Assembly (NCBI GenBank): GCA_037190175.1
Contig: JBBCJM010000086.1
Location: forward strand, 1 to 14,787
Direction of reading: 5' to 3'
Source: JBBCJM01 sp037190175
Lineage (GTDB): Bacteria; Pseudomonadota; Alphaproteobacteria; Rhodobacterales; Rhodobacteraceae
Length of the DNA: 14,787 bases
The position numbers and the translations under genes were made by a program. This document shows positions 1-6,490 of the stretch, one piece after another; position 1 is the stretch's first letter, and every line of letters starts with the position of its first letter. The notes below the pieces were generated by a model. It was given only the letters and a program-made list of their open reading frames with translations, did not search any database and was not told the origin of the DNA.

Positions 1-18
1 CCCCCCCCCCCCCCCCCC
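1..18. repeat. 18-base C homopolymer at window edge
   Basis: The window opens with 18 consecutive C residues, 21 bp beyond the stop codon of pyrF. A run this long at the extreme edge is as likely to be a contig-end or sequencing artefact as genuine sequence. If real, it would be prone to slippage, but it lies outside every coding region seen here. Confidence 0.9.
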
Positions 19-39
19 GCTGTCCACCCGCGCCACATC

Positions 40-720
40 TCAGGGCAGGTTCGCCAGGATCGCGCGGGCGGCGGCGGCGGGGTCGGGGGCGGCCCAGACC
101 GGGCGGCCCACCACGATGTGGTCGGCCCCGGCGCGCAGGGCCTCGGCCGGGGTGGCCACGCGCTTCTGGTCGCCCTTCTCGGCGCCCTCCGGCCGCACCC
201 CGGGGGTGACGATCAGCCGGCCCGCAGCCTGCGGCAGGGCGCGGATCGCCGCGGCCTCCTGCGGGCTGGCGATCACCCCGTCGGCGCCCGCCTCCAGCGC
301 GCGGGCGGCGCGTTCCAGCGCGATCTCGGCCAGCGTCCCGGGGCGGATCAGGTTGGCGTCGAGGTCGGCGCGGTCGAGCGAGGTCAGCACGGTGACCGCG
401 AGGATGCGGGTGCCCCCCTTGGCCTGCGCCGCGGCGCGGACCACCTGCGGGTCGCCGTGCACGGTCAGGAAGTCGAGCCCCTGCGCCGCCAGCCCCCGGA
501 CCGCCGCCTCGACCGTGGCGCCGATGTCGAAGAGTTTCAGGTCCAGGAACACCCGTTTGCCGCGCTGGTGCTTCAACTCGTTGGCGAGCGCGAGGCCGCC
601 CCCGGTCAGCATCCCCAGCCCGATCTTGTAGAACGACACCGCCTCGTCCAGCCGGTCGGCCAGGTCCAGCCCCGCCACCACGTCCGGCACATCGAGGGCG
701 ACGATCAGGCGGTCATCCAT
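40..720 (-). CDS. pyrF: Orotidine 5'-phosphate decarboxylase
   Basis: PyrF converts orotidine 5'-monophosphate to UMP, the last step of de novo pyrimidine nucleotide synthesis, in the cytoplasm. The 226-aa product has the family's usual length and a complete TIM-barrel pattern. Near the N-terminus are IVALDVP (D10) and the FYKIG strand (K32). The catalytic motif DLKLFDIGATV supplies D60, K62 and D65. The phosphate-binding end includes VTPGVRPEGAEKGDQKRV (R176, Q185, R187) and IVVGRPV (R206). The start is the ATG at 720, preceded by a GGGAGG ribosome binding site at about 6 nt. Longer readings of the frame lose this site and add non-conserved residues. The merR-like gene ends 49 bp upstream on the same strand, so co-transcription is possible but there is no functional link. 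Nothing is missing or truncated. Confidence 0.97.
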   Translation of the reverse strand: MDDRLIVALDVPDVVAGLDLADRLDEAVSFYKIGLGMLTGGGLALANELKHQRGKRVFLDLKLFDIGATVEAAVRGLAAQGLDFLTVHGDPQVVRAAAQAKGGTRILAVTVLTSLDRADLDANLIRPGTLAEIALERAARALEAGADGVIASPQEAAAIRALPQAAGRLIVTPGVRPEGAEKGDQKRVATPAEALRAGADHIVVGRPVWAAPDPAAAARAILANLP

Positions 721-769
721 GGCATCCTCCCGGCTCGGGCGGCCGTGTCGCGCGGGCAGGGGGGGCGTG

Positions 770-1210
770 TCAAGCCTCCAGCGCCGGCTCGGGGGCCGCA
801 TGGTCATGGGCGCAGAGCGAATGGTCGCCCAGCACCTCGATCACCCGGCAGTCGGCGATGGTGCCATGGGCGCATTGCCGGATCATGTGTTCGAGTTCCC
901 CGCGCAGCGCGGTCAGCCGGGCGATGCGGTCGTTCACCGCGGCCAGTTGCCGGCGCGCGATCTCGTCGGCCGCCGCGCAGGGCTGGTCGGGGCGGTCGGA
1001 GAGGCTCAGCAACTCGCGGATCGCCTCCAGCGAGAAGCCGAGGTCGCGGGCATGGCGGATGAAGCGCAGCCGGTCGAGCGTCGCCCTGGCATAGAGCCGC
1101 TGGTTGCCGGTGCTGCGCTCGGGCTCGGGCAGCAGCCCGACCTGTTCGTAATAGCGGATGGTCGGCACCTTGACCCCCGCCGCCTGCCCCAGCCTGCCGA
1201 TGGTCAGCAT
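770..1210 (-). CDS. MerR-family heavy-metal-type transcriptional regulator
   Basis: A 146-aa regulator. The N-terminal winged-helix domain (about 1-70) starts MLTIGRLGQAAGVKVPTIRYYE and continues with the usual YYEQVGLLPEPERS and QRLYARATLDRLRFI segments. It is followed by a dimerisation helix (about 79-110) and a C-terminal metal loop. Cysteines lie at 78, 113, 121 and 133. C113 and C121 are separated by seven residues, as in the CueR/ZntR loop. C78 at the start of the dimerisation helix is the position that is Cys in sensors of divalent ions (ZntR, CadR, PbrR type) and Ser in Cu(I)/Ag(I) sensors. I therefore infer a divalent metal such as Zn, Cd or Pb, with H114, H130, H135 and H137 as possible extra ligands. 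The ATG at 1210 has GGGAG about 8 nt upstream. No metal efflux gene lies in the window, so the regulated target is unknown. A candidate operator lies just upstream at 1228-1243. Confidence 0.9.
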   Translation of the reverse strand: MLTIGRLGQAAGVKVPTIRYYEQVGLLPEPERSTGNQRLYARATLDRLRFIRHARDLGFSLEAIRELLSLSDRPDQPCAAADEIARRQLAAVNDRIARLTALRGELEHMIRQCAHGTIADCRVIEVLGDHSLCAHDHAAPEPALEA

Positions 1211-1227
1211 GGTGGTCTCCCGTGAAG

Positions 1228-1243
1228 CTATAGTCCCTGGAGG
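1228..1243 (-). promoter_or_regulatory. Candidate MerR-type operator upstream of the regulator gene
   Basis: On the minus strand the sequence reads CCTCCAG-GGA-CTATAG. This is an imperfect dyad (4 of 6 matched positions between the CTCCAG and CTATAG halves) of the CCTCCAG-N3-CTGGAGG kind bound by metal-responsive MerR proteins. It sits 18 bp before the regulator's ATG, so autoregulation is plausible. I do not see a good -35/-10 pair with the typical 19-20 bp spacer around it, so this remains weak. Confidence 0.35.
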
Positions 1244-1290
1244 ATCTGGGGTGCGGGGCGGGGGAAGGCAAGGAGTCCTTCCGATACGCT

Positions 1291-1303
1291 TATCAGTATG
1301 ATA
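1291..1303. promoter_or_regulatory. Inverted repeat TATCA-GTA-TGATA, likely toxin-antitoxin operator
   Basis: Perfect 5-bp half-sites separated by 3 bp lie directly upstream of the predicted -35 element of the toxin gene. Antitoxins with an Xre helix-turn-helix normally repress their own operon from such dyads, so this is the most likely operator. It is AT-rich in a very GC-rich setting, which makes it stand out. Confidence 0.5.
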
Positions 1304-1304
1304 C

Positions 1305-1333
1305 TTGCCGATCGTTCCGCTTTGGCGTAACAT
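1305..1333 (+). promoter_or_regulatory. Predicted promoter of the toxin-antitoxin operon
   Basis: TTGCCG (1305-1310) and TAACAT (1328-1333) are separated by exactly 17 bp, with 4 of 6 matches to each sigma-70 consensus hexamer. Transcription would start near 1340, only about 6 nt before the toxin ATG. Confidence 0.5.
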
Positions 1334-1345
1334 GTCGGTCGCATC

Positions 1346-1582
1346 ATGCAGGTCATCATTTCCCGCACCGCCCAGAAGGGACTTCGCCGGATGCCGGCGA
1401 AGGATGCCGCGGCGCTGGTCGCCAAGCTGGAGGCTTTCGCGGAGACCGGCGAGGGCGACGTGAAGAAGCTGGCGGGCGGACCGTTCCACCGGCTGCGGCA
1501 CGGCGACTGGCGGGCGGTCTTCGAGATCGAGGGCGACCTGCTGGTGGTGCGGATCGCGCACCGGCGCGAGGTCTATGATTGA
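1346..1582 (+). CDS. RelE/ParE-superfamily toxin (HigB-like)
   Basis: A 78-aa basic protein with the compact RelE/ParE fold signature. An N-terminal strand (MQVIISRTAQKGLRRMP) is followed by a helix about 18-34, then the strands KKLAGGPFHRLRHGDWRAVF, GDLLVVRIA and the terminal HRREVYD. RelE-type toxins of this shape cleave mRNA on the ribosome, while ParE relatives attack gyrase. Candidate catalytic residues are R49, R51, R56, R73, R74 and Y77. The length is typical of the family. The ATG at 1346 has no Shine-Dalgarno sequence, but no other in-frame start fits the fold and the predicted promoter lies immediately upstream. The gene is followed after 12 bp by an Xre-type antitoxin. Toxin-first order is that of HigBA-like modules. 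I cannot tell ribosome-dependent RNase from gyrase poison by eye. Confidence 0.88.
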   Translation: MQVIISRTAQKGLRRMPAKDAAALVAKLEAFAETGEGDVKKLAGGPFHRLRHGDWRAVFEIEGDLLVVRIAHRREVYD

Positions 1583-1594
1583 CGGGAGACGGGT

Positions 1595-1948
1595 ATGAAC
1601 CAGGCCACCAATCTGCAAGGCGACCGGCTGGTCGTGCTGACCGCCGAGGAATATCGCGCCCTGACCGAGGACGGCCGCGACGTGGCGCTGGCCCGCGAGG
1701 CCAGGCAGGCCGATGCCGGCCTGCCTGGATTGCCCGCACGCGTGGCGCTGGCGATGGCGCAGGGGGCGGTGCACCCGCTGACCGCCTGGCGTCAGGCCCG
1801 CGGCCAGAGCATCGCGGCACTGGCCGCGGCCTCGGGCGTGCGTGCGGCGACGATCAGCGACATCGAGAACCGCAAGGTCGACCCCCGCATCAGCACCGTG
1901 CGGGCGCTGGCCGACGCCTTGCGGCTGGACCTGGACGACATCGTGTAG
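1595..1948 (+). CDS. Xre/HigA-type antitoxin with an N-terminal extension
   Basis: A 117-aa partner of the preceding toxin. The C-terminal half (about 62-115) is a Cro/C1-type helix-turn-helix: LTAWRQARGQSIAALAAASG, then VRAATISDIENRKVDP as the recognition part, then STVRALADALRLDLDDIV. The N-terminal segment (about 8-36, GDRLVVLTAEEYRALTEDGR) resembles the start of Phd/YefM-type antitoxins and is the likely toxin-contacting or regulatory part. This two-part layout recurs next to short RelE-like toxins in alphaproteobacteria as I recall them. The ATG at 1595 has GGGAG about 9 nt upstream, a much better ribosome binding site than the toxin's. The protein probably neutralises the toxin and represses the operon through the dyad at 1291-1303. 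The gene ends 3 bp from the end of the convergent oxidoreductase gene. Confidence 0.88.
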   Translation: MNQATNLQGDRLVVLTAEEYRALTEDGRDVALAREARQADAGLPGLPARVALAMAQGAVHPLTAWRQARGQSIAALAAASGVRAATISDIENRKVDPRISTVRALADALRLDLDDIV

Positions 1949-1951
1949 CCA

Positions 1952-2971
1952 TCACCGCCAGCCCAGCGCCGGGGCGACGTGCTTCAGGATGCTCTCGATC
2001 ACATGGGCGTTGTAGTCCACGCCCAGCTGGTTCGGCACGGTCAGGAGCAGCGTGTCGGCCTCGGCGATGGCCTCGTCCTTGCGCAGTTCCTCCACCAGCC
2101 GGTCGGGTTCGGCGGCATAGCTGCGGCCGAAGACCGCGCGGGTGTCGTCGATCACCCCCACCTGGTCGCGGTCGGAGCGGTCCTGTCCGAAGTACATCCG
2201 GTCCCTGTCGTTCATCAGCGCGAAGATCGAGCGGCTGACCGAGACGCGCGGCTCCCGCCCGTGCCCCGCCGCCGTCCATGCCTCGCGGTACTTGCGGATC
2301 TGGCGGGCCTGCTGGACGTGGAAGGGCTCGCCCGTCTCGTCCCACTTGAGCGTGGAGCTTTGCAGGTTCATCCCCTGCTCCGCCGCCCAGACCGCGGTGG
2401 CGTCCGAGGCCGCGCCCCACCAGATGCGGTCGCGCAGGCCGGGGGAATGCGGCTCCAGCCGCAAGAGGCCCGGCGGGTTGGGGAACATCGGGCGGGGATG
2501 CGGTTGGGCGAAGCCCTCGCCCTTCAGCACGTCCAGCAACACCTCGGCATGGTGGCGGGCCATGTCGGCGTCGCTCTGCCCCTCGGGCGGGGCATAGCCG
2601 AAATGCCGCCAGCCGTCGATCACCTGCTCGGGCGAGCCGCGCGAGATGCCCAGTTGCAGCCGACCGCCGGCGATCAGGTCGGCGGCGCCGGCGTCCTCGG
2701 CCATGTAGAGCGGGTTCTCGTACCGCATGTCGATGACCGCGGTGCCAAGCTCGATGCGGCTGGTCTTTGCCCCCGCCGCCGCCAGCAGCGGAAAGGGCGA
2801 GGCCAGTTGCCGGGCGAAGTGGTGGACGCGGAAATAGGCGCCGTCGGCCCCCAGTTCCTCGGCCGCCACGGCGAGATCGATGGATTGCAGGAGCGCATCG
2901 GCCGCCGAACGGGTGCCGGACTGCGGCGAGGGCGACCAGTGGCCGAAGGAGAGAAAGCCGATCTTCTTCAT
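1952..2971 (-). CDS. LLM-class (luciferase-like) flavin-dependent oxidoreductase
   Basis: A 339-aa enzyme of the luciferase-like monooxygenase superfamily, a TIM-barrel fold that usually binds reduced FMN and acts on small organic substrates. Visible family features are the opening strand KKIGFLSFGHWSP, AAEELGADGAYFRVHHFARQ (37-56) with the H50-H51 pair, IELGTAVIDMRYENPLYMAE (73-92), LIAGGRLQLGISRGSPEQV (99-117) and a C-terminus ending in APALGWR. The protein looks complete, and its conservation pattern matches a common bacterial LLM subfamily whose substrate I do not know. The ATG at 2971 starts exactly at the conserved first strand. A longer in-frame start near 3067 would add a Pro/Arg-rich tail and was rejected. 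The importer gene livF ends 197 bp upstream on the same strand, but a hairpin and a possible promoter lie between, so I treat this as a separate unit. Confidence 0.9.
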   Translation of the reverse strand: MKKIGFLSFGHWSPSPQSGTRSAADALLQSIDLAVAAEELGADGAYFRVHHFARQLASPFPLLAAAGAKTSRIELGTAVIDMRYENPLYMAEDAGAADLIAGGRLQLGISRGSPEQVIDGWRHFGYAPPEGQSDADMARHHAEVLLDVLKGEGFAQPHPRPMFPNPPGLLRLEPHSPGLRDRIWWGAASDATAVWAAEQGMNLQSSTLKWDETGEPFHVQQARQIRKYREAWTAAGHGREPRVSVSRSIFALMNDRDRMYFGQDRSDRDQVGVIDDTRAVFGRSYAAEPDRLVEELRKDEAIAEADTLLLTVPNQLGVDYNAHVIESILKHVAPALGWR

Positions 2972-3037
2972 GGGGTCAGGATCCCTGCCCGGACTGCGGC
3001 GGGGCGTGATGCCGGCGCCGGCCGGGCGTCTGGGGTC

Positions 3038-3067
3038 CAGATAGGGGCTCGGGGGGCGGCGCGGCAA
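3038..3067 (-). promoter_or_regulatory. Possible promoter for the LLM oxidoreductase gene
   Basis: On the minus strand TTGCCG is followed after 18 bp by TATCTG, about 66 bp before the ATG. The match to sigma-70 hexamers is moderate. It would make the gene independent of the upstream importer operon. Confidence 0.3.
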
Positions 3068-3134
3068 GGCGGCACGGGCGAACAGCGGCCGTGCGTGGAT
3101 GAGGGAGCGCGGAAGCCGGCACCGTCGTGCCGCA

Positions 3135-3153
3135 GAGAGCCCCCGGCGCTCTC
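3135..3153 (-). terminator. Hairpin just after the importer operon, possible terminator
   Basis: A perfect 6-bp stem GAGAGC/GCTCTC with a 7-nt G/C-rich loop begins 15 nt after the stop codon of livF. There is no T tract, so it may act with Rho or only protect the 3' end. Confidence 0.35.
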
Positions 3154-3168
3154 GGCTCGCGCGACCGT

Positions 3169-3870
3169 CTACAGGTTCATCCCCACGAACCTGTCCAGCG
3201 TCTCGTGGTCGTGCAGCAGGTCGGCCGAGCGGGCCTGGTGCGCCACGCGGCCGCGTTCGATCACGATGGCTTCCTCGGTCAGGCCAAGGGCCACCTCGGC
3301 GTGCTGTTCCACCAGCACCAGCGCCACCTGTCCGGCCATGCGGCGGATCGCGGCGGTCAGTTCGTCCACCACCACCGGGGCCAGCCCCTCCAGCGGCTCG
3401 TCCAGCAGCAGGATCGCCGGGTTGGTCATCAGGGTGCGGCCGATGGTCAGCATCTGCTGCTCCCCGCCCGAGAGCTGGTTGCCCATGTTGCCGCGCCGCT
3501 CGCGCAGGCGGGGGAAGAGGCCGTAGATCGCCTCCAGGTCCCAGCGGCCGGGCCGCGCGGTGGCGGTCAGGTTCTCCTCCACCGTCAGCGAGGGGAACAC
3601 GTCGCGCTCCTGCGGCACCCAGCCGAGGCCCAGCCGCGCCCGGCGGTGGGGGGGCAGGCGCGAGATGTCCTGCCCGCGGAAGCGGATCTGCCCGCCGGCC
3701 AGCGGCAGGAAGCCCATCAGCGTCAGGATCAGCGTGGTCTTGCCCACCCCGTTGCGGCCGAGGAGCGCGAGGCTGCCGCCCTCGGGGACCGATAGCGACA
3801 CCTTGTCCAGCACGATCCCCTGGCCGTAGCCGGAACTGACCTCGCGGAACTCGACCAGCGGCTCAGACAT
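3169..3870 (-). CDS. livF: Branched-chain amino acid/amide-type ABC transporter ATPase LivF
   Basis: A 233-aa cytoplasmic ATPase that would pair with LivG to power the importer. It carries Walker A GRNGVGKTT (38-46), the Q-loop at Q87 (VPQERDVFPSLTVEENL, a segment characteristic of LivF), the ABC signature LSGGEQQ (133-139) and Walker B ILLLDE (153-158) with catalytic E158. The EPLEGLAP segment after Walker B is typical of LivF. The H-loop histidine lies in VLVEQHAEVAL. Length is as expected. Its ATG overlaps the end of livG by 8 bp, and no strong ribosome binding site is seen, which suggests translational coupling. It is the last gene of the operon. The substrate cannot be read from this subunit. 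Confidence 0.95.
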   Translation of the reverse strand: MSEPLVEFREVSSGYGQGIVLDKVSLSVPEGGSLALLGRNGVGKTTLILTLMGFLPLAGGQIRFRGQDISRLPPHRRARLGLGWVPQERDVFPSLTVEENLTATARPGRWDLEAIYGLFPRLRERRGNMGNQLSGGEQQMLTIGRTLMTNPAILLLDEPLEGLAPVVVDELTAAIRRMAGQVALVLVEQHAEVALGLTEEAIVIERGRVAHQARSADLLHDHETLDRFVGMNL

Positions 3871-4624
3871 GGGAGGAATGCCCCAGATAGACGTCGCGCA
3901 CCCGTGGGTCGGTGCGGATGACCTCGGGCGGGGCCTGCATCAGCACGCCGCCCGCGACCAGCACGATGATCTGGGTGGCGAAGCGGAAGACGATGTTCAT
4001 GTCGTGCTCGATGAAGAGCACCGAGATGTCCTCGGGCAGCGCGGCGATCACGCTGAAGAGCATGGCGCTTTCATCCTTGGGCACGCCCGCCGCGGGTTCG
4101 TCCAGCAGCAGGACCTTGGGCCGCGCGGCCAGCGCCAGCGCGATCTCCAAGAGCCGCTGCTGGCCGTAGGCGAGGGTGCGGGTGGTGCGGGTGGCGACCT
4201 CGGCCAGCCGCAGGCGGGCCAGGATCTCGTGCGCCTCGTCGATGGCTGCGGTCTGGGCCGAGAGGCTGCGCCAGAACTGGCCCGAGACCTGCTCGCGCTC
4301 GCAGACCGCCAGGGTGACCGCCTCGATGGGGGTCAGCTCGGGGAAGAGGGTGTTGATCTGGAAGGTGCGGCTCAGGCCCCTTCGAACCCGCTGCGCGGCG
4401 GGCAGGGCGGTTACGTCCTGCCCGTCCAGCTCCACCCGCCCGCCGTCGGGGCGCAACACGCCGGTGATCAGGTTGATCAGCGTGGTCTTGCCCGCCCCGT
4501 TCGGCCCGATCAGGGCGTAGCGGCAGCCCAGCGGCAGGGCGATCGACACGTCGCGGGTGACCTCCAGCGCGCCGAAATTCTTCCGCAGGCCCTCGGTGCG
4601 CAGCATGATCCGTGGCTCGGTCAT
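3863..4624 (-). CDS. livG: Branched-chain amino acid/amide-type ABC transporter ATPase LivG
   Basis: A 253-aa ATPase subunit. Walker A is GPNGAGKTT (40-48), the Q-loop is in GLSRTFQINTLFPELTPIE, the signature is the variant LAYGQQR (151-157) usual for LivG, and Walker B is VLLLDE (171-176). After Walker B comes AAGVPKDES, the counterpart of the AAG(L/M)NP(x)E segment of LivG, and H207 in FIEHDMN is the H-loop. The C-terminal RDPRVxDVYLG-like tail is also a LivG mark. The start ATG at 4624 overlaps the TGA of livM in an ATGA junction, so the two are almost certainly translationally coupled. A longer open frame extends far upstream inside livM but is a shadow. No defect is seen. Confidence 0.95.
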   Translation of the reverse strand: MTEPRIMLRTEGLRKNFGALEVTRDVSIALPLGCRYALIGPNGAGKTTLINLITGVLRPDGGRVELDGQDVTALPAAQRVRRGLSRTFQINTLFPELTPIEAVTLAVCEREQVSGQFWRSLSAQTAAIDEAHEILARLRLAEVATRTTRTLAYGQQRLLEIALALAARPKVLLLDEPAAGVPKDESAMLFSVIAALPEDISVLFIEHDMNIVFRFATQIIVLVAGGVLMQAPPEVIRTDPRVRDVYLGHSSHV

Positions 4625-5604
4625 CCGCGGCGCCCCCAGAGGCCGGCGAAGAAGCCGAGGATGCCCTTGGGCATGAACAGCACCACCACCATCAGCAGGA
4701 GGCCGATGCCGAACTGCCAGTATTGCGGCGAGGCGCCTGACAGCTGGTCGCGCGCCACCATGAAGATCAGCGCCCCGAACACCGCGCCGTAAAGCCGCCC
4801 GGTGCCGCCCAGGATCAGCATCACCAGGATGTCGGCGGAACGGTGGAAGCTGATCGCCTCGACCCCCACGGTGCTGGTGGTCTGCGCCAAGAGGCCCCCG
4901 GCCAGCCCCGCCATGGCGGCCGAGATGGTGTAGATCCGCCGCAGGTGCGCCCGGTGGTCGGAGCCCAGCGCCGGCATCCGGCGGATGTTCTCGCGCGCGC
5001 CCCTCAGCGACAGGCCGAAGGAGGAATTGACCAGCCGCCGGCTGAACAGGAAGGCGAGGAACAGCACCGCCAGCGAATAGCCGTAGGCGGTGAAACCCCA
5101 GAGGTCGAAGCGGAAATACCCCAGCAGCGGCCAGGGGCGGGAGCCCAGGAGGCCATCGGTGCCCCCGGTCAGCCAGCTCATCTTCTCGGCCATCTTGTAG
5201 GTCAGCAGGCCCAGGCCCATGGTCACCATGATCAGCGCCAGATGCTGGACCCGGGTCACCAGATAGCTGGTGATCCACCCCGCCAGCCCGGCGACGACGC
5301 CGGCGAACAGCAGGCCCGAGACTGGCTCGGACCAGCCGGTGCGGATGGCGAGAATCCCGGCGGCATAGGCGCCGAGCCCGAAGAACATCGCATGGCCCAG
5401 CGTGACGATGCCGGCATAGCCCAGGATCAGGTCCACCGACAGCGCGAAGAGCGCGGTGATGGCGATCTGGTTGGCCAGCGGCAGGTAGGAGGGGAACAGG
5501 AAGAAGGGCGCCAGCATCGCCAGCCAGAAGATCACCTCCAGTGGCGACCAGCGGCTTTGCCGGCGGAACCAGTCGTGGACGGGGGGCGAGGCGGTGTCGC
5601 TCAT
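4621..5604 (-). CDS. livM: Branched-chain amino acid/amide-type ABC transporter permease LivM
   Basis: A 327-aa inner-membrane permease with about eight to ten hydrophobic segments. The diagnostic LivM motif GYAGIVTLGHAMFFGLGAY lies at about 62-80. The cytoplasmic coupling loop that contacts the ATPase is recognisable as SLRGARENIRRMPALG. ILGGTGRLYGAVFGA near the C-terminus is the usual glycine-rich permease motif. The start ATG at 5604 (MSDTASPPVHDWF) gives a short cytoplasmic N-terminus before the first membrane segment at about residue 20. An upstream in-frame ATG would run backward into livH. Only 1 bp separates it from the end of livH. Ribosome binding is weak (GGGAA), consistent with coupling to livH translation. 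Confidence 0.95.
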   Translation of the reverse strand: MSDTASPPVHDWFRRQSRWSPLEVIFWLAMLAPFFLFPSYLPLANQIAITALFALSVDLILGYAGIVTLGHAMFFGLGAYAAGILAIRTGWSEPVSGLLFAGVVAGLAGWITSYLVTRVQHLALIMVTMGLGLLTYKMAEKMSWLTGGTDGLLGSRPWPLLGYFRFDLWGFTAYGYSLAVLFLAFLFSRRLVNSSFGLSLRGARENIRRMPALGSDHRAHLRRIYTISAAMAGLAGGLLAQTTSTVGVEAISFHRSADILVMLILGGTGRLYGAVFGALIFMVARDQLSGASPQYWQFGIGLLLMVVVLFMPKGILGFFAGLWGRRG

Positions 5605-5605
5605 C

Positions 5606-6469
5606 TCAGCGGTTCCCGAACAGGCCCGCGGGCCGCACCAAGAGGATCGCCACCAGCAGGAGATAGATCGCGTAACTGCCGATCTCGGGCCAGAAATACT
5701 TGCTGGCCACATCGGCGATGCCGAGGATCGCCGCGCCCACGAAGGAGCCGGCGATGGAGCCGAGGCCCCCCACCGAGACCACGATCAGCACGAAGACCAG
5801 GAAGTCGAAGCCGAAGGAGGGCGAGAGGCCCACGATCTCGATGGCCAGCGCCCCGCCGAGGCCGGCCAGCCCGCTGCCCAGCGCGAAGGTGATGGCGAAG
5901 ATGCGCTCCACGTCCAGCCCCAGCCCCTGCGCGGTGCGCTGGTTGTCCACCGCCGCGCGGATCTGGGCGCCCAGCCGCGTGCGCTCCAGCCCGAAGACCA
6001 GCAGCGCGGTGATCGCCAGCGCCACCACGATAAGGAAGATGCGGTAGATGCCGAAGCGCATCCCCGCGATCTCGACCGAGCCGCGCAGCCAGCCGGGGAT
6101 CTGGATCACCTGCTGCACCGCGGTGAACTGGAAGGTCACCACGGCCTGCGCCACGAAGACGAGGCCGATGGTGAACAGGACCTGGTTGAGCTCGCCGGCC
6201 CGGTAGAGCCGGCGGAAGAGGGTGCGTTCCAGCACCACCGAGACCAGCGCCGCGCCCAGGAAGGCCGCGGGCAGGGCCAGCAGGAAGGGCATCCCCAGGT
6301 GGCGCATGGCGGTGACGGCGATATAGCCGCCCAGCATCCCCAGCGCGCCATGCGCGAGGTTGACGAAGTTCATCAGCCCCATCGTGACCGACAGGCCCAC
6401 CGACATCACGAACAGCAGCATGCCGAAGGCGAAGCCGTCGAACAGGACGATGGCCAGATTGCCCAGCAC
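5606..6469 (-). CDS. livH: Branched-chain amino acid/amide-type ABC transporter permease LivH, GTG start
   Basis: A 287-aa inner-membrane permease with about eight hydrophobic segments. Diagnostic LivH features are GLMNFVNLAHGALGMLGGY (31-49), the coupling loop RTRLGAQIRAAVDNQRTAQGLGLD, and SVGGLGSIAGSFVGAAILG near the C-terminus, ending with the usual LLVRPAGLFG. The start is a GTG at 6469 (no ATG is available that keeps the first membrane segment), with AAGGG about 11 nt upstream. The first line of the protein, LGNLAIVLFDGFAFGMLL, matches normal LivH N-termini. It lies 21 bp after the binding-protein gene and 1 bp before livM, so it belongs to the same operon. It should form a heterodimeric channel with LivM. 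Confidence 0.95.
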   Translation of the reverse strand: MLGNLAIVLFDGFAFGMLLFVMSVGLSVTMGLMNFVNLAHGALGMLGGYIAVTAMRHLGMPFLLALPAAFLGAALVSVVLERTLFRRLYRAGELNQVLFTIGLVFVAQAVVTFQFTAVQQVIQIPGWLRGSVEIAGMRFGIYRIFLIVVALAITALLVFGLERTRLGAQIRAAVDNQRTAQGLGLDVERIFAITFALGSGLAGLGGALAIEIVGLSPSFGFDFLVFVLIVVSVGGLGSIAGSFVGAAILGIADVASKYFWPEIGSYAIYLLLVAILLVRPAGLFGNR

Positions 6470-6490
6470 GACCGGAAATGCCCTTCGCCG

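Noticed and set aside
118..1062. Long plus-strand open frames across pyrF and the regulator gene
   Set aside because: They oppose clearly recognisable minus-strand genes and translate to Arg/Gly/Pro-rich sequence with no family features.
1263..1282. GGAAGG-N8-CCTTCC and AAGGA-G-TCCTT dyads between merR and the toxin gene
   Set aside because: The half-site orientation is opposite to CueR-type operators (CCTTCC-N-GGAAGG), and no promoter elements frame them. They may be chance or part of the toxin-antitoxin control region.
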